Shown: positions 25,978 to 34,242 of the stretch, one piece after another | Numbering within the stretch: position 1 is the first letter of the stretch | How the letters are laid out: the number at the start of each line of letters is the position of its first letter | NCBI GenBank assembly: GCA_934168365.1 | Contig: CAKPNJ010000007.1 | Location: 1 to 64,000, forward strand | Direction of reading: 5' to 3' | DNA from: an uncultured Clostridia bacterium | Lineage (GTDB): Bacteria; Bacillota; Clostridia; TANB77; CAG-508 | Length of the DNA: 64,000 nt | Made by a program: the position numbers and the translations under genes | Notes under the pieces: model-generated | Told to the model about the DNA's origin: nothing | Databases searched by the model: none | The model's input: only the letters and a program-made list of their open reading frames with translations

Positions 25978-26097
25978 ATTTTGTCGAGCACTTGTATTTT
26001 ACCACGAGATGTATTAAAATTACATATTATAAAATGAACATAACGACAAAAGTAATTTAAACACACACAGAAGTAATTAAACGAAAGAGGTGCATTT

Positions 26098-26331
26098 ATG
26101 AAATTAAAAGATAGCCCGATAGAAGATGAGCAACTTGCTAATAACAGAGAATGGAAAGAAAAAAATGAAAAATATTTAACCAATTTGCAAAAATTTTTAG
26201 ATGCAACTGATAGCATAAAAGATGAAGAATTACAAAGACACATTATTGGACAAATGCTTAGATGTGATTTGGCTTTAACAGAAATTGCTGAAGCAGAAAT
26301 TCAAAAAGCAAAAGAAAATAAACAAGTATAA
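26098..26331 (+). CDS. Small soluble hypothetical protein
   Basis: 77 residues, charged and helical (EDEQLANNREWKEKNEKYLTN is too generic to assign). No membrane segment, no metal motif. ATG is preceded by AAAGAGGTG at good spacing, so it is likely expressed. It is divergent from the small XRE regulator and 29 bases upstream of the TSUP gene pair, possibly cotranscribed with it. Confidence 0.65.
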   Translation: MKLKDSPIEDEQLANNREWKEKNEKYLTNLQKFLDATDSIKDEELQRHIIGQMLRCDLALTEIAEAEIQKAKENKQV

Positions 26332-26360
26332 TTTTTTATTAAAAATACATACTAATACAA

Positions 26361-26723
26361 ATGAAAAGATTAAACAACAATTTTAAAAAAATATTTATAG
26401 GATTTATGGCAGGTGTTATTAGTGGTCTATTTACAGCAGGAGGTGGATTGATACTAGTTCCTGCGTTTATGTATATGTTAAAAATGGAACCAAAAAAGGC
26501 AAGAGCAACTTCTATTTTTTGCATATTGCCAATGGTAATTACAACAGCTTTTTTTTATTCAAGAAACAATCTGATAAATTGGAATACAGGCATATTATGT
26601 GCAATAGGTGGAATAATTGGCGGATTTACAGGTGCAAAATTATTAAATAAAATACCAGATAAATATTTAAAACTTGCATTTGCTATATTTTTAATATATG
26701 CAGGATGGAATATGTTGTTTTAA
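26361..26723 (+). CDS. TSUP (TauE/SafE) permease half, first subunit
   Basis: 120 residues, about four membrane segments, equal to one of the two repeats of a TauE/SafE sulfite/organosulfur exporter. The motif GVISGLFTAGGGLILVPAF followed by KKARATSIF is the TSUP repeat signature. Full-length relatives have ~250 residues, so this half must pair with the next gene. No good ribosome binding site precedes the ATG; translation may depend on the upstream gene. Substrate unknown. Confidence 0.82.
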   Translation: MKRLNNNFKKIFIGFMAGVISGLFTAGGGLILVPAFMYMLKMEPKKARATSIFCILPMVITTAFFYSRNNLINWNTGILCAIGGIIGGFTGAKLLNKIPDKYLKLAFAIFLIYAGWNMLF

Positions 26724-26740
26724 ATAAGGATGTATGGAAA

Positions 26741-27131
26741 ATGTTTGAAATACTAATAGGTTTTATCTCAGGAATTGTTAGCCGGAATGGGAATGGGAGG
26801 AGGAACAATATTGATTCTTCTCCTTTCTATCTTTATGAACCTGGACCAACATGTAGCTCAAGCAACAAATTTAATATTTTTTATTCCAACGGCAATAACC
26901 TCAGTTATTATAGGAATAAAAAATAAAAATATAAATGTAAAAGAAGCGTGGGTTATAGTAGTTTCAGGGATAGTTGGGGCAATAATAAGTGCTAATATAA
27001 GCAGTAATTTAAATGTAAAAATATTAAGAAAAATGTTTGGAGCGTTTTTATTAATAATTGCAATATATGAAATATATTCTTGGTTCAATATGTATATAAA
27101 AAACAAAAAAGGACATACTAAAACTAAATAA
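26741..27131 (+). CDS. TSUP permease half, second subunit, requires +1 shift at CGG 26783-26785
   Basis: From ATG 26741 frame zero reads MFEILIGFISGIVS, then CGG, and diverges to an unrelated Asn/Ser-rich peptide ending at 26926. Skipping C26783 gives S-GMGMGGGTILILLL and an open frame to 27131, 129 residues with four membrane segments, the second TSUP repeat (compare GLFTAGGG and the ATN motif of the first). An alternative internal start, TTG 26775, would cut off the first helix. It pairs with 26361-26723, 17 bases upstream. Confidence 0.82.
26780..26786 (+). other. +1 frameshift junction, AGC CGG A
   Basis: Frame zero is AGC CGG AAU GGG AAU. Skipping C26783 gives AGC GGA AUG GGA AUG GGA GGA, the Gly-rich TSUP repeat motif. 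Equivalent to reading CGGA as one four-base codon. Confidence 0.75.
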
Positions 27132-27154
27132 TAATATCTGGAGGATGATTAAAG

Positions 27155-27295
27155 ATGAAGTTTGTAAAAGGTATGTTAATAGGCGGAATAGTAACTGCAG
27201 GTGTTGCAATGATGTATTCAGAAGCTATGGGGGATAACAAAAGAAAAATGATAAGAAAGGGTAAAAAATTAGCAAGAAAGATGGGAATACTATAA
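27155..27295 (+). CDS. Small glycine-zipper membrane protein
   Basis: 46 residues: MKFVKGMLIGGIVTAGVAM membrane segment with Gly spacing, then a basic tail DNKRKMIRKGKKLARKMG. The ribosome binding site GGAGGATGATTAAAG is excellent and a terminator follows 7 bases after the stop, so it is a real gene. It resembles small YtxH/DUF-type envelope proteins of Firmicutes; function unknown. Confidence 0.8.
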   Translation: MKFVKGMLIGGIVTAGVAMMYSEAMGDNKRKMIRKGKKLARKMGIL

Positions 27296-27302
27296 GATTA
27301 AA

Positions 27303-27338
27303 AATGGAGCTTAGAAAATTCTAAGCTCCAATTTTTTT
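27303..27338. terminator. Terminator between 27155-27295 and 27337-27777
   Basis: TGGAGCTTAGAA pairs with TTCTAAGCTCCA, followed by ATTTTTTT. It also faces the converging minus-strand gene. Confidence 0.9.
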
Positions 27339-27777
27339 ATCTACAAGGCTTATTACAAGGTGGTTCACATGGTCTTTCACATGGTTTTTCTTGGCATGGT
27401 GGACATTTCAATTCAACACCTTTTAAGCATTTTCCTTCATGTTTACATGAAGTACATACTTTACAATGTTTTACTCTGTCAACCCATACTTCGATTTCAT
27501 ATACACGGTTAGCACATAGAGGTCCAAAAACGAATTCTCCATTTTTATCTGTAAAAGTATGAGAAACTGGTCTTCTTTCATCCATACCATGTTCACAAAC
27601 AACCTCAACTAACTTAACAACAGCGTCACAAACAGGCTCTTGGTAACAATCTTTAATAATTCCATAAATAACAGTTCTGTTATCTTCTGGTAAATTGATT
27701 TCTAAGTCATATTGTTTTCCTGTAGCCATAACACCATCTACATTTAAAACTGGGCATACATTCTTATCAAATTCCAT
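27337..27777 (-). CDS. Cys-rich protein with carboxypeptidase-regulatory-like domain, probable spore surface protein
   Basis: 146 residues from ATG 27777 (AAAGGAATG upstream; earlier in-frame ATGs sit on the ribosome binding site). Residues ~25-110 form a CnaB/carboxypeptidase-regulatory beta-sandwich (TVIYGIIKDCYQEPVCDAVV, HTFTDKNGEFVFGPL). The tail is Cys/Pro-rich (CKVCTSCKHEGKC, then CPPCQEKPCERPCEPPCNKPC). Such tails are common in Clostridial spore coat/exosporium proteins. A good SigK-type promoter upstream supports a mother-cell late-sporulation role; this is inference. Confidence 0.75.
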   Translation of the reverse strand: MEFDKNVCPVLNVDGVMATGKQYDLEINLPEDNRTVIYGIIKDCYQEPVCDAVVKLVEVVCEHGMDERRPVSHTFTDKNGEFVFGPLCANRVYEIEVWVDRVKHCKVCTSCKHEGKCLKGVELKCPPCQEKPCERPCEPPCNKPCR

Positions 27778-27805
27778 AATTATATTCATTCCTTTCTTTT
27801 TTATA

Positions 27806-27834
27806 TATAATATGAAAAAAATCGACAAAATGTG
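27806..27834 (-). promoter_or_regulatory. SigK-type promoter for 27337-27777
   Basis: On the minus strand CACA (27834-27831), a 16-base spacer and CATATTATA (27814-27806) match the SigK consensus mACm-N16/17-CATANNNTA. A housekeeping promoter is not obvious. Confidence 0.5.
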
Positions 27835-27908
27835 CAATTGATGAAAAAATATGGTAAAATTTTAAATGTTAGAGTATAATATATAAAGCAAAAAGAAAGG
27901 AAGAAAAA

Positions 27909-28709
27909 ATGGACAATAGACCAATAGGAGTATTTGACTCAGGAGTAGGCGGAATGACTGTTTTAAAAGAACTAGCAAAGCAGTTGCCTAATGAAAATTT
28001 TATATATTTAGGAGATACAAAAAGATTTCCATATGGAAGCAAATCAAAGGAAAGTATAATAGAACTAACAAAAGATGGAATAGAATTTTTAATAAATAAA
28101 GGAGTAAAGCTAATAGTAATTGCATGTGGAACAGCTACAAGCCAAGCACTAGAAGAAGTACAACCTTTATATAACATACCAATAATAGGCGTTATAGAGC
28201 CTACAGTAAAATACATAAAAGAAATCAATAAAAAACAAATTGGAGTAATAGCTACAGCAGGTACAATTAGAAGTAAAGGCTGGGAAAAGGCAATATTAAA
28301 AGAACTTCAAACTGCAAAAGTTCAAAGCATTGCATGTCCACTTTTAGCTCCAATGGTTGAAGAAGGATGGTATGATAATAAAATTGCAGAATTAGCAATA
28401 AAAGAATACTTAAAACCTTTTAATAAAATAGATGCAATAATTCTAGGCTGTACTCATTATCCTCTATTAACTAATGTAATAAAAAAGCAAATTGGTAAAA
28501 AAGTAGAGATTATAAATATTGGAGAACACGTAGCAAAAGAAGCAAAAGCAATTTTGAAGAACAACGACCAAATGGCAGAATATAAGGAACAGAGCATAGA
28601 TACATACCTCACAGAAACAGAATGCAAATTTAATGAAGTAGCAAGTAAGCTACTAGGAACAGAAGTAAAAGCAAAACAAGTTAAAGAAGAAATAGAATTT
28701 TTAAGTTAA
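27909..28709 (+). CDS. murI: Glutamate racemase
   Basis: 266 residues. N-terminal IGVFDSGVGGMTVLKEL, first catalytic Cys in VIACGTATSQA (near 74) and second in ILGCTHYPLL (near 181). It interconverts L- and D-glutamate for peptidoglycan. The substrate-binding YLGDTKRFPYGSKS is intact. The ribosome binding site AAAGGAAG precedes ATG, with a TATAAT at 27875-27880 but a poor -35 box. A NUDIX gene follows after 25 bases. Confidence 0.96.
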   Translation: MDNRPIGVFDSGVGGMTVLKELAKQLPNENFIYLGDTKRFPYGSKSKESIIELTKDGIEFLINKGVKLIVIACGTATSQALEEVQPLYNIPIIGVIEPTVKYIKEINKKQIGVIATAGTIRSKGWEKAILKELQTAKVQSIACPLLAPMVEEGWYDNKIAELAIKEYLKPFNKIDAIILGCTHYPLLTNVIKKQIGKKVEIINIGEHVAKEAKAILKNNDQMAEYKEQSIDTYLTETECKFNEVASKLLGTEVKAKQVKEEIEFLS

Positions 28710-28734
28710 TTAAAATGAGAGAATGGAGAAAGGT

Positions 28735-29235
28735 ATGAAGGAATTAAGAGATTTATATGATGAAAATAAAAAAGTTACTGGAGAGAAAATTTATAAAGGA
28801 GAGAATATACCACCAAATAGATATATTCTTGTAGTTACTTTATTTATAAAAAATAGTTATAATCAATTACTATTACAAAAAAGAAGTAAACAAAAAGGCG
28901 GAAAATACGGATTTATAAGTGGACACCCAAAGTCAGGAGAAACAAGCTTACAAGCTGTTATTATAGAGGCTAAAGAAGAAATGAATATAGATATAAAAAA
29001 TGAAAAAGTACAAGTTTTTCATACTGAAAAGGGTAAAAATGCTTTTTATGATTTTTACTATTTAGAAAAAGATATTGATATTCATAAATTAACACTACAA
29101 AAGGAAGAGGTACAAGATGCAGAATGGATGACAATTGAGGAGATAGAACATCTAATAAATGTGGGTGGATTTTTTGAAAATCACATAGAAGCTGTAGAAA
29201 TAATAAAGGAGTTCATATTGAAAAGTAAGAAATAA
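28735..29235 (+). CDS. NUDIX hydrolase (isopentenyl-diphosphate isomerase-like subgroup)
   Basis: 166 residues from ATG 28735, with GGAG six bases upstream; the in-frame ATG at 28723 lacks a good site. It starts MKELRDLYDENKKVTG, like the Idi-type NUDIX proteins of Firmicutes. The NUDIX box region is GHPKSGETSLQAVI then IEAKEEMNI, so the usual Arg of REUxEE is Ile while the Glu pair is kept. Likely hydrolyses a nucleoside diphosphate derivative. Substrate unknown. Probably in a transcript with murI. Confidence 0.85.
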   Translation: MKELRDLYDENKKVTGEKIYKGENIPPNRYILVVTLFIKNSYNQLLLQKRSKQKGGKYGFISGHPKSGETSLQAVIIEAKEEMNIDIKNEKVQVFHTEKGKNAFYDFYYLEKDIDIHKLTLQKEEVQDAEWMTIEEIEHLINVGGFFENHIEAVEIIKEFILKSKK

Positions 29236-29346
29236 AGGTATAATAACATTGACAACCAGACTTAAATAATAAATTTTTAAGTTAATTAAATCATAAAAAT
29301 ACAAGCAATGAATATATTGTTACTAACACAAATTGGAGGTAGCAAT

Positions 29347-29970
29347 ATGTTCATTGTTTTTAATAAGCGAAAAATATATTCATATTTAGTTTCTTTTAGC
29401 ACAGTAGTTATTCTATTTGCAATAGCATTTACAGTAACAACAGATAGTAGCATAATTACATCAGTCACAGCAAGAGAATTGCCAATATATAATGTTGATA
29501 CAAAAGAAAATAAAATTTCACTTACTATGAATTGCGCTTGGAATGCAGATGATATAGATAGTATTTTGAAAACTTTAAAAGACAACAATGTAAAAATAAC
29601 TTTCTTTATGGTCGGGGACTGGGTAGATAAATTCCCAGAAGCAGTAAAAAAGATTTCAGATGCTGGCCACGAAGCCTTTATTCGCTCAGCAAAATCTGCA
29701 AGTCATGTGCCAATACAATGGAACTTAGACACTGTAGACTATACAGGAATTACTGGAGATGAAATGTGGAAAAGATTAGAAAATAAACTAAGTGGTGGAA
29801 GTATTATTTTAATGCATAATGGAACAAAACACACAGCAGATAGCTTAGATATGCTTATAAAAAACATAAAATCAAAAGGCTATGACATAGTAACAGTATC
29901 AAACCTTATATACAAAGACGGCTATTATATTGACAATAATGGTACACAACGTTTAAATAATAATGTATAA
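29347..29970 (+). CDS. Degenerate polysaccharide deacetylase (PdaB-like), internal deletion
   Basis: 207 residues from ATG 29347 (GGAGGTAGCAAT site). An N-terminal membrane segment (about 12-32) is followed by a NodB-type domain: ISLTMNCAWNADDIDSIL, VKITFFMVGDWVDKFPEAVKKI and DAGHE. The family then needs an NHSxxHP motif and an RxPYG motif; here sequence jumps to PIQWNLDTVDYTG, a gap of roughly 60 residues. The first catalytic Asp of TFDxAW is Asn. So metal and base residues are missing and activity is unlikely. The reading frame is intact, so it may be kept as a non-catalytic protein. Confidence 0.8.
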   Translation: MFIVFNKRKIYSYLVSFSTVVILFAIAFTVTTDSSIITSVTARELPIYNVDTKENKISLTMNCAWNADDIDSILKTLKDNNVKITFFMVGDWVDKFPEAVKKISDAGHEAFIRSAKSASHVPIQWNLDTVDYTGITGDEMWKRLENKLSGGSIILMHNGTKHTADSLDMLIKNIKSKGYDIVTVSNLIYKDGYYIDNNGTQRLNNNV

Positions 29971-30037
29971 AACTTACCAAATGTGGTATATTTAAGTATA
30001 AAGACTTTAAAATAAAAGAAAAATTTAACATTTTATG

Positions 30038-30066
30038 TAGACAAAACCAAAAAAGCGTGGTATAAT
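30038..30066 (+). promoter_or_regulatory. SigA-type promoter for ssb
   Basis: TAGACA (30038-30043), 17-base spacer, TATAAT (30061-30066). Confidence 0.7.
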
Positions 30067-30149
30067 AGAAAATGTGACTAGCAATTAGTCTAAATTTTAC
30101 GTCTTATGAATAAACTAGATTAAGAAACAAATGTAGGGAGGAAATTAAA

Positions 30150-30845
30150 TTGAATACAAATTATGAAGATAATAACCATTTAACATTGGTTGGAAAGGTA
30201 ACAAGTGACAAAAGATTTAGTCATGAAATTTATGGAGAAAAATTTTACATATTTGACTTAAGCGTACCTCGTTTAAGTGGAAATGCAGACGTTATTCCAG
30301 TAACAATATCAGAAAGATTATTAACAACACAAGATGTTTTTATTGGAGCAAAATTACAAATTGATGGTCAATTTAGATCATACAACAGCTATGATAATGA
30401 AAAAAATAAATTAATATTAACTGTGTTTGTAAAAGATGTTCAATTCTTAGAAGAAAATCAAGAAGAGGAAGAAGAAGCTAGAAGAGACGTTGTTTCAAAT
30501 GAAGTTATTCTTGACGGATATATTTGTAAAAAACCAATTTACAGAAAAACACCATTTGGTAGAGAAATTTCAGACATTTTGCTAGCAGTTAATAGAGCAT
30601 ATAATAAATCAGACTATATTCCATGTATTGCATGGGGAAGAAATGCTAGATTCTGCGAAAATGTTGCAGTTGGAACAGAAGTAAGAATTGTAGGTAGAGT
30701 ACAATCAAGAGAGTATGAGAAAAAACATGAAGATGGAACAGTAGAGAAAAAAGTAGCATACGAAGTATCAGTAGCTAGCCTAGAAGTAGCAAATCAGGAA
30801 GATAATAGTGAAGAAAGCAAAGAAGAAAATCAAGAAGCTATATAA
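30150..30845 (+). CDS. ssb: Single-stranded DNA-binding protein family, two OB folds
   Basis: 231 residues starting at TTG 30150, chosen because GGGAGG lies 8 bases upstream. There are two OB-fold domains: residues ~10-100 (HLTLVGKVTSDKRFSHEIYGEKFYIFDLSV) and ~118-215 (NEVILDGYICKKPIYRKTPFGREISDILLAVNR with DYIPCIAWGRNA). The second is the canonical SSB pattern. The tail is acidic (Glu-rich) but ends EENQEAI rather than the DDDIPF-like tip of replication SSB. Probably an auxiliary SSB-like protein; the housekeeping ssb normally lies between rpsF and rpsR. Confidence 0.85.
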   Translation: MNTNYEDNNHLTLVGKVTSDKRFSHEIYGEKFYIFDLSVPRLSGNADVIPVTISERLLTTQDVFIGAKLQIDGQFRSYNSYDNEKNKLILTVFVKDVQFLEENQEEEEEARRDVVSNEVILDGYICKKPIYRKTPFGREISDILLAVNRAYNKSDYIPCIAWGRNARFCENVAVGTEVRIVGRVQSREYEKKHEDGTVEKKVAYEVSVASLEVANQEDNSEESKEENQEAI

Positions 30846-30856
30846 GATTTTAAAAT

Positions 30857-30896
30857 AAAAAAAAGGTGGTTTCCAAATAACTGGAAACCACTTTTT
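30857..30896. terminator. Bidirectional terminator
   Basis: AAAGGTGGTTTCCA pairs with TGGAAACCACTTT around AATAAC. It serves converging ssb and 30895-31086. Confidence 0.88.
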
Positions 30897-31086
30897 ACTC
30901 TTCATCATCTTTTTTTGTAACATTATCCTTAACTTCAGGAATAATAACTTCTCTAGTATCCTTAGGTCTAGGCTTTTCCACTTCTATATGTTCATAAACA
31001 GGAGAGATATTTAAATTACCATCACCTGTAATCACCTCTATTTTTTTTGGCTCTTTTATTTCATCTACTTGGTTATTTTCTTCCAT
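30895..31086 (-). CDS. Small acidic hypothetical protein
   Basis: 63 residues from ATG 31086 (GAGGTGG at 5 bases; upstream in-frame starts would sit on the site). It is highly charged and probably disordered (Glu, Lys, Asp, Pro-rich), with no hydrophobic core, Cys or membrane segment. I do not recognise it. The good ribosome binding site and shared terminator support it being real. Confidence 0.6.
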   Translation of the reverse strand: MEENNQVDEIKEPKKIEVITGDGNLNISPVYEHIEVEKPRPKDTREVIIPEVKDNVTKKDDEE

Positions 31087-31142
31087 CAAAACCACCTCAC
31101 TATGTGTATGTTATCATAACAAAAAAACAATGTCAACATTTC

Positions 31143-31171
31143 TTGACATAAAGCACAATTCGTGTGATAAT
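31143..31171 (+). promoter_or_regulatory. SigA-type promoter for scpB-proS
   Basis: TTGACA (31143-31148), 17-base spacer, GATAAT (31166-31171). Confidence 0.8.
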
Positions 31172-31207
31172 ATATAGGTAAAAATTTTAAAGGAATCGTG
31201 AAAATAA

Positions 31208-31822
31208 ATGGAGATAAACAAATCAAAAGGAGTAATTGAAGCAATACTTTTTGCAGCTGGCAGAGAAGTTAAAATAACTGAACTTATGTCAGCTTTAGAG
31301 GCAAGCTCAGAAGAAGTAATTACACTTGTAGAAAGTATGAAGGAAGATTATAAAAACGAAAATAGAGGCTTGCAAATTGTGAATGTTGGCGAAGCTTACC
31401 AATTATGCACAAAACAAGAGTATTATGAATATTTATATACTATTTTTGATAAAAGAAATAAACCAAATTTATCACAGGCAGCAATAGAAACTCTTGCAAT
31501 TATTGCATATAACCCTAAAATTACAAGAGCAGAAATTGAAGCTATTCGTGGTGTTAATTCAGATGGTACAATATATAAATTATTAGACTATAATTTAATA
31601 GAGGAAACTGGAAAGCTTGATGCGCCAGGCAGACCAGGCACATATGGAGTAACATCAGAATTTTTAAGAATATTTGGATTTAACAACTTAAATGAACTTC
31701 CAGATTTACCACGATATAAATTAGATGAAAATCAACAAATAGTAATTGATGATATTATTGAAGAAAAAGAAGAACCAAATGAGGCTCCAATGCCCGAAAG
31801 GGAGACAAGTAAAGAAGAATAG
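31208..31822 (+). CDS. scpB: Segregation and condensation protein B
   Basis: 204 residues, two winged-helix domains. Typical segments: KGVIEAILFAAGREVKITEL, RGLQIVNVGEAYQLCTKQEY, LSQAAIETLAIIAYNPKITRAEIEAIRGVNSDG and LDAPGRPGTYGVTSEFLRIFG. It is the kite subunit of SMC-ScpAB. scpA is not adjacent, whereas scpA-scpB pairing is common. proS follows after 33 bases, likely on the same transcript. The C-terminal tail is acidic. Confidence 0.95.
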   Translation: MEINKSKGVIEAILFAAGREVKITELMSALEASSEEVITLVESMKEDYKNENRGLQIVNVGEAYQLCTKQEYYEYLYTIFDKRNKPNLSQAAIETLAIIAYNPKITRAEIEAIRGVNSDGTIYKLLDYNLIEETGKLDAPGRPGTYGVTSEFLRIFGFNNLNELPDLPRYKLDENQQIVIDDIIEEKEEPNEAPMPERETSKEE

Positions 31823-31855
31823 GAAAAACTAGAAAATAGAAAGGATTGAATAAAA

Positions 31856-33535
31856 ATGAAATTAAGTGAAAACTTTTTTTATACTTTAAGAGAAGACCTA
31901 AAAGATGAAGAGTCAGTTAGTGGAAATTTACTTGTTAAGAGCGGAATGTTTAAAAAAGTAGGAAATGGTATTTATATGAAAATGCCATTAGGAAAAAAGG
32001 TAGCTCAAAATGTAGAAAAAATTATTAGAGAAGAAATGAATAATGCAGGGGCAAAAGAAGTTACAATGCCAATGCTTCTACCAGTAGATTTATTTGAAAA
32101 ATCAGGAAGATATGCAGCATTTGGACCATCAATATTTAAATTAAATGACAGATATGACAGACCATATGTATTAGGCCCAACACATGAAGAATTTTTTGTA
32201 TTAGCAGCATCAATGAAATCTCACTCATACAAAGACTTTCCATATACTTTATACCAAATTGGAAATAAATATAGAGATGAGGTAAGACCTCGATTAGGTT
32301 TAATTAGAACAAGAGAATTTACAATGAAGGATGCATATAGCTTTGATACAAACCTAGAAAATCTAGATAAATCTTATCAAAAACAATTTGATGCATATCA
32401 CAAAATTTGCCAAAGACTAGGTTTGAATTATGTAGTAGTTAGAGCAGACACAGGTGTTATGGGAGGATTACTTTCAGAAGAATTCCAAGCTGTTACAGAT
32501 GTTGGAGAAGATATACTTGTATTATGTGATAAATGTGATTATGCTTCTAATATTGAAGTGACTCCTCATATATGTGGAGAAGAAGAAAAAGAAGAAGGAA
32601 AAACATTAGAGTTAGTCGAAACTGGAAATTGCCATACAATTGAAGAGGTATGTGAGTTTTTAAAATTAGATATAAAGAAAACTGTAAAAGCATTGCTTAT
32701 GAATGTAGATAATGAATTAGTAGCATTTTTTGTAAGAGGAGACAAAGAGCTAAATGAAGTAAAAGCTCTAAAATTACTAAAAGGAATGGAAATAGGTTTT
32801 GCGGATGATGAATTGATTGCAACATCAAATGCAGTACCAGGTTGCACAGGACCAGTTGGACTAAATGCAAAAATAGTAATAGACAATGAAGTACTAAATA
32901 TGAAAAATTTCTGCTGTGGAGCTAACAAAGAGGGATACCACTACATAAATGCTAATATAAAAGATTTTAAGTATGATGTAGTAGGAGATATAGTAAATGT
33001 AGAACATGGAGATGTATGTCCAAACTGCAATGAAGGACATCTAGTATTTAAAAAAGGAATAGAGGTAGGAAATACATTTAAACTTGGAACAAAGTATTCT
33101 GAAAGTTTAGGACTAGATTATTTGGACGAAAATAACGAGCTAAAACCAGTAGTCATGGGATGCTACGGTATTGGAGTAGAAAGAATGATTGCTGCAGTTG
33201 TTGAACAAAATCATGATGACAAAGGAATAATTTGGCCAATGAGCATTGCTCCATATAAAGTTGCAATAGTTTTAATAGACCCTAAAAATGAGGAACAATC
33301 AAAAGTTGCAAATGACTTATATAACACTCTAAATTCTATGGGAATTGATACTATATTAGATGATAGAAATGAAAGACCAGGTGTTAAATTTAATGATATG
33401 GATTTAATAGGAATTCCACTTAGAATTACAGTTGGTAAAAAAGTAAATGAAGGCAAAGTTGAGCTAAAGAAAAGAGCAGAGAGTGAAAGCACAGACATAG
33501 CAATTGAAGAAGTTGTAAGTAAAATAAAGCAATAA
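31856..33535 (+). CDS. proS: Prolyl-tRNA synthetase (bacterial type with editing domain)
   Basis: 559 residues. Class II motif 1 and 2 region: MPMLLPVDLFEKSGRYAAFGP and RTREFTMKDAYSFD; the inserted editing (INS) domain spans roughly 220-400 (VKALLMNVDNELVAFFVRGDKELNE); motif 3 is GCYGIGVERMIAAVVEQ; the anticodon-binding domain contains VAIVLIDPK and DDRNERPGVKFNDMDLIGIP. It charges tRNA-Pro and clears mischarged Ala. Editing-domain Lys in GDKELNEVKA is present. AAAGGATTG is the ribosome binding site. Confidence 0.97.
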   Translation: MKLSENFFYTLREDLKDEESVSGNLLVKSGMFKKVGNGIYMKMPLGKKVAQNVEKIIREEMNNAGAKEVTMPMLLPVDLFEKSGRYAAFGPSIFKLNDRYDRPYVLGPTHEEFFVLAASMKSHSYKDFPYTLYQIGNKYRDEVRPRLGLIRTREFTMKDAYSFDTNLENLDKSYQKQFDAYHKICQRLGLNYVVVRADTGVMGGLLSEEFQAVTDVGEDILVLCDKCDYASNIEVTPHICGEEEKEEGKTLELVETGNCHTIEEVCEFLKLDIKKTVKALLMNVDNELVAFFVRGDKELNEVKALKLLKGMEIGFADDELIATSNAVPGCTGPVGLNAKIVIDNEVLNMKNFCCGANKEGYHYINANIKDFKYDVVGDIVNVEHGDVCPNCNEGHLVFKKGIEVGNTFKLGTKYSESLGLDYLDENNELKPVVMGCYGIGVERMIAAVVEQNHDDKGIIWPMSIAPYKVAIVLIDPKNEEQSKVANDLYNTLNSMGIDTILDDRNERPGVKFNDMDLIGIPLRITVGKKVNEGKVELKKRAESESTDIAIEEVVSKIKQ

Positions 33536-33558
33536 AAAAGTGGCAAAGCCACTTTTTT
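33534..33558. terminator. Bidirectional terminator between proS and the DUF4364 gene
   Basis: AAAAAAGTGGC pairs with GCCACTTTTTT around AAA. Confidence 0.9.
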
Positions 33559-33569
33559 ATTGCTTTATT

Positions 33570-34109
33570 TTACTTATTTAGTGAATTTAAAATTTCAGGA
33601 TAAATTCTATAAGCATTTTCTTTCCAATTATCTACAATTCGCTTAGCCTCTTCACGTGAGCCTGCGAAAACGCTAATTTCAAAAATACAACTATTATTTT
33701 CATTTATTTTACAAGTAACAGTATATTCATTTTCACTCTTAGGAGTATATTCAGCAGTAATAGATTCTTCTTGAGCAGTTTCTTTTAATTCTCCTGAAAA
33801 TGAGGTATCAACCTTTAATTTTATTATACCTGGGATCATATCATGAGTAAGGTCTAATGTAGCTCTTCCAAGGTCTGTAATTTGATATACATTTTTACCA
33901 TCTTTATTAAAGCAAACAATATAATTTCTTTCTATTAAATCAAGTAAAAACTGTTGAAAATAAAAATAGTTCATATCCATAACAGCTAATACTAATCTTA
34001 ATAATCCGTCATTAGTAATTGGATTTTCCATTTTATTTAAAATATATAAAATTAAAACTTTATTTTCTGCTAAAACTTCTCCGTCTTGTGTTAATTTCAA
34101 TTGTTTCAA
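33570..34109 (-). CDS. DUF4364 family protein
   Basis: 179 residues. The N-terminal winged helix (ENKVLILYILNKMENPITNDGLLRLVL, then YFYFQQFLLDLIERNYI and YQITDLGRATLDL) and C-terminal beta domain match the Clostridial DUF4364 family. This looks like a PadR/winged-helix-derived DNA-binding protein, but no target is known. ATG is preceded by TAGGAGTTG. It is monocistronic, divergent from the J-domain gene. Confidence 0.85.
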   Translation of the reverse strand: MKQLKLTQDGEVLAENKVLILYILNKMENPITNDGLLRLVLAVMDMNYFYFQQFLLDLIERNYIVCFNKDGKNVYQITDLGRATLDLTHDMIPGIIKLKVDTSFSGELKETAQEESITAEYTPKSENEYTVTCKINENNSCIFEISVFAGSREEAKRIVDNWKENAYRIYPEILNSLNK

Positions 34110-34242
34110 CTCCTATCACGTATAATAACGTTTAAATTATAACATACATATTAAAAAAATACTATAAAAGACAAAATAAAAAATAAAAAACTTTACAAAT
34201 GACAAAATATACCGTAAAATATAAATAATATAAGGGGGAAAA

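Noticed and set aside
26705..26926. 73-residue open frame upstream of the second TSUP gene
   Set aside because: Its first part is the true N-terminus of the permease, but after CGG 26783 the frame-zero sequence is low-complexity Asn/Ser with no resemblance to a protein family.
30150..30845. Assignment as the replicative SSB
   Set aside because: Two OB folds and an acidic tail without a DDDIPF-like tip, and no rpsF/rpsR neighbours, so only a family-level call is made.
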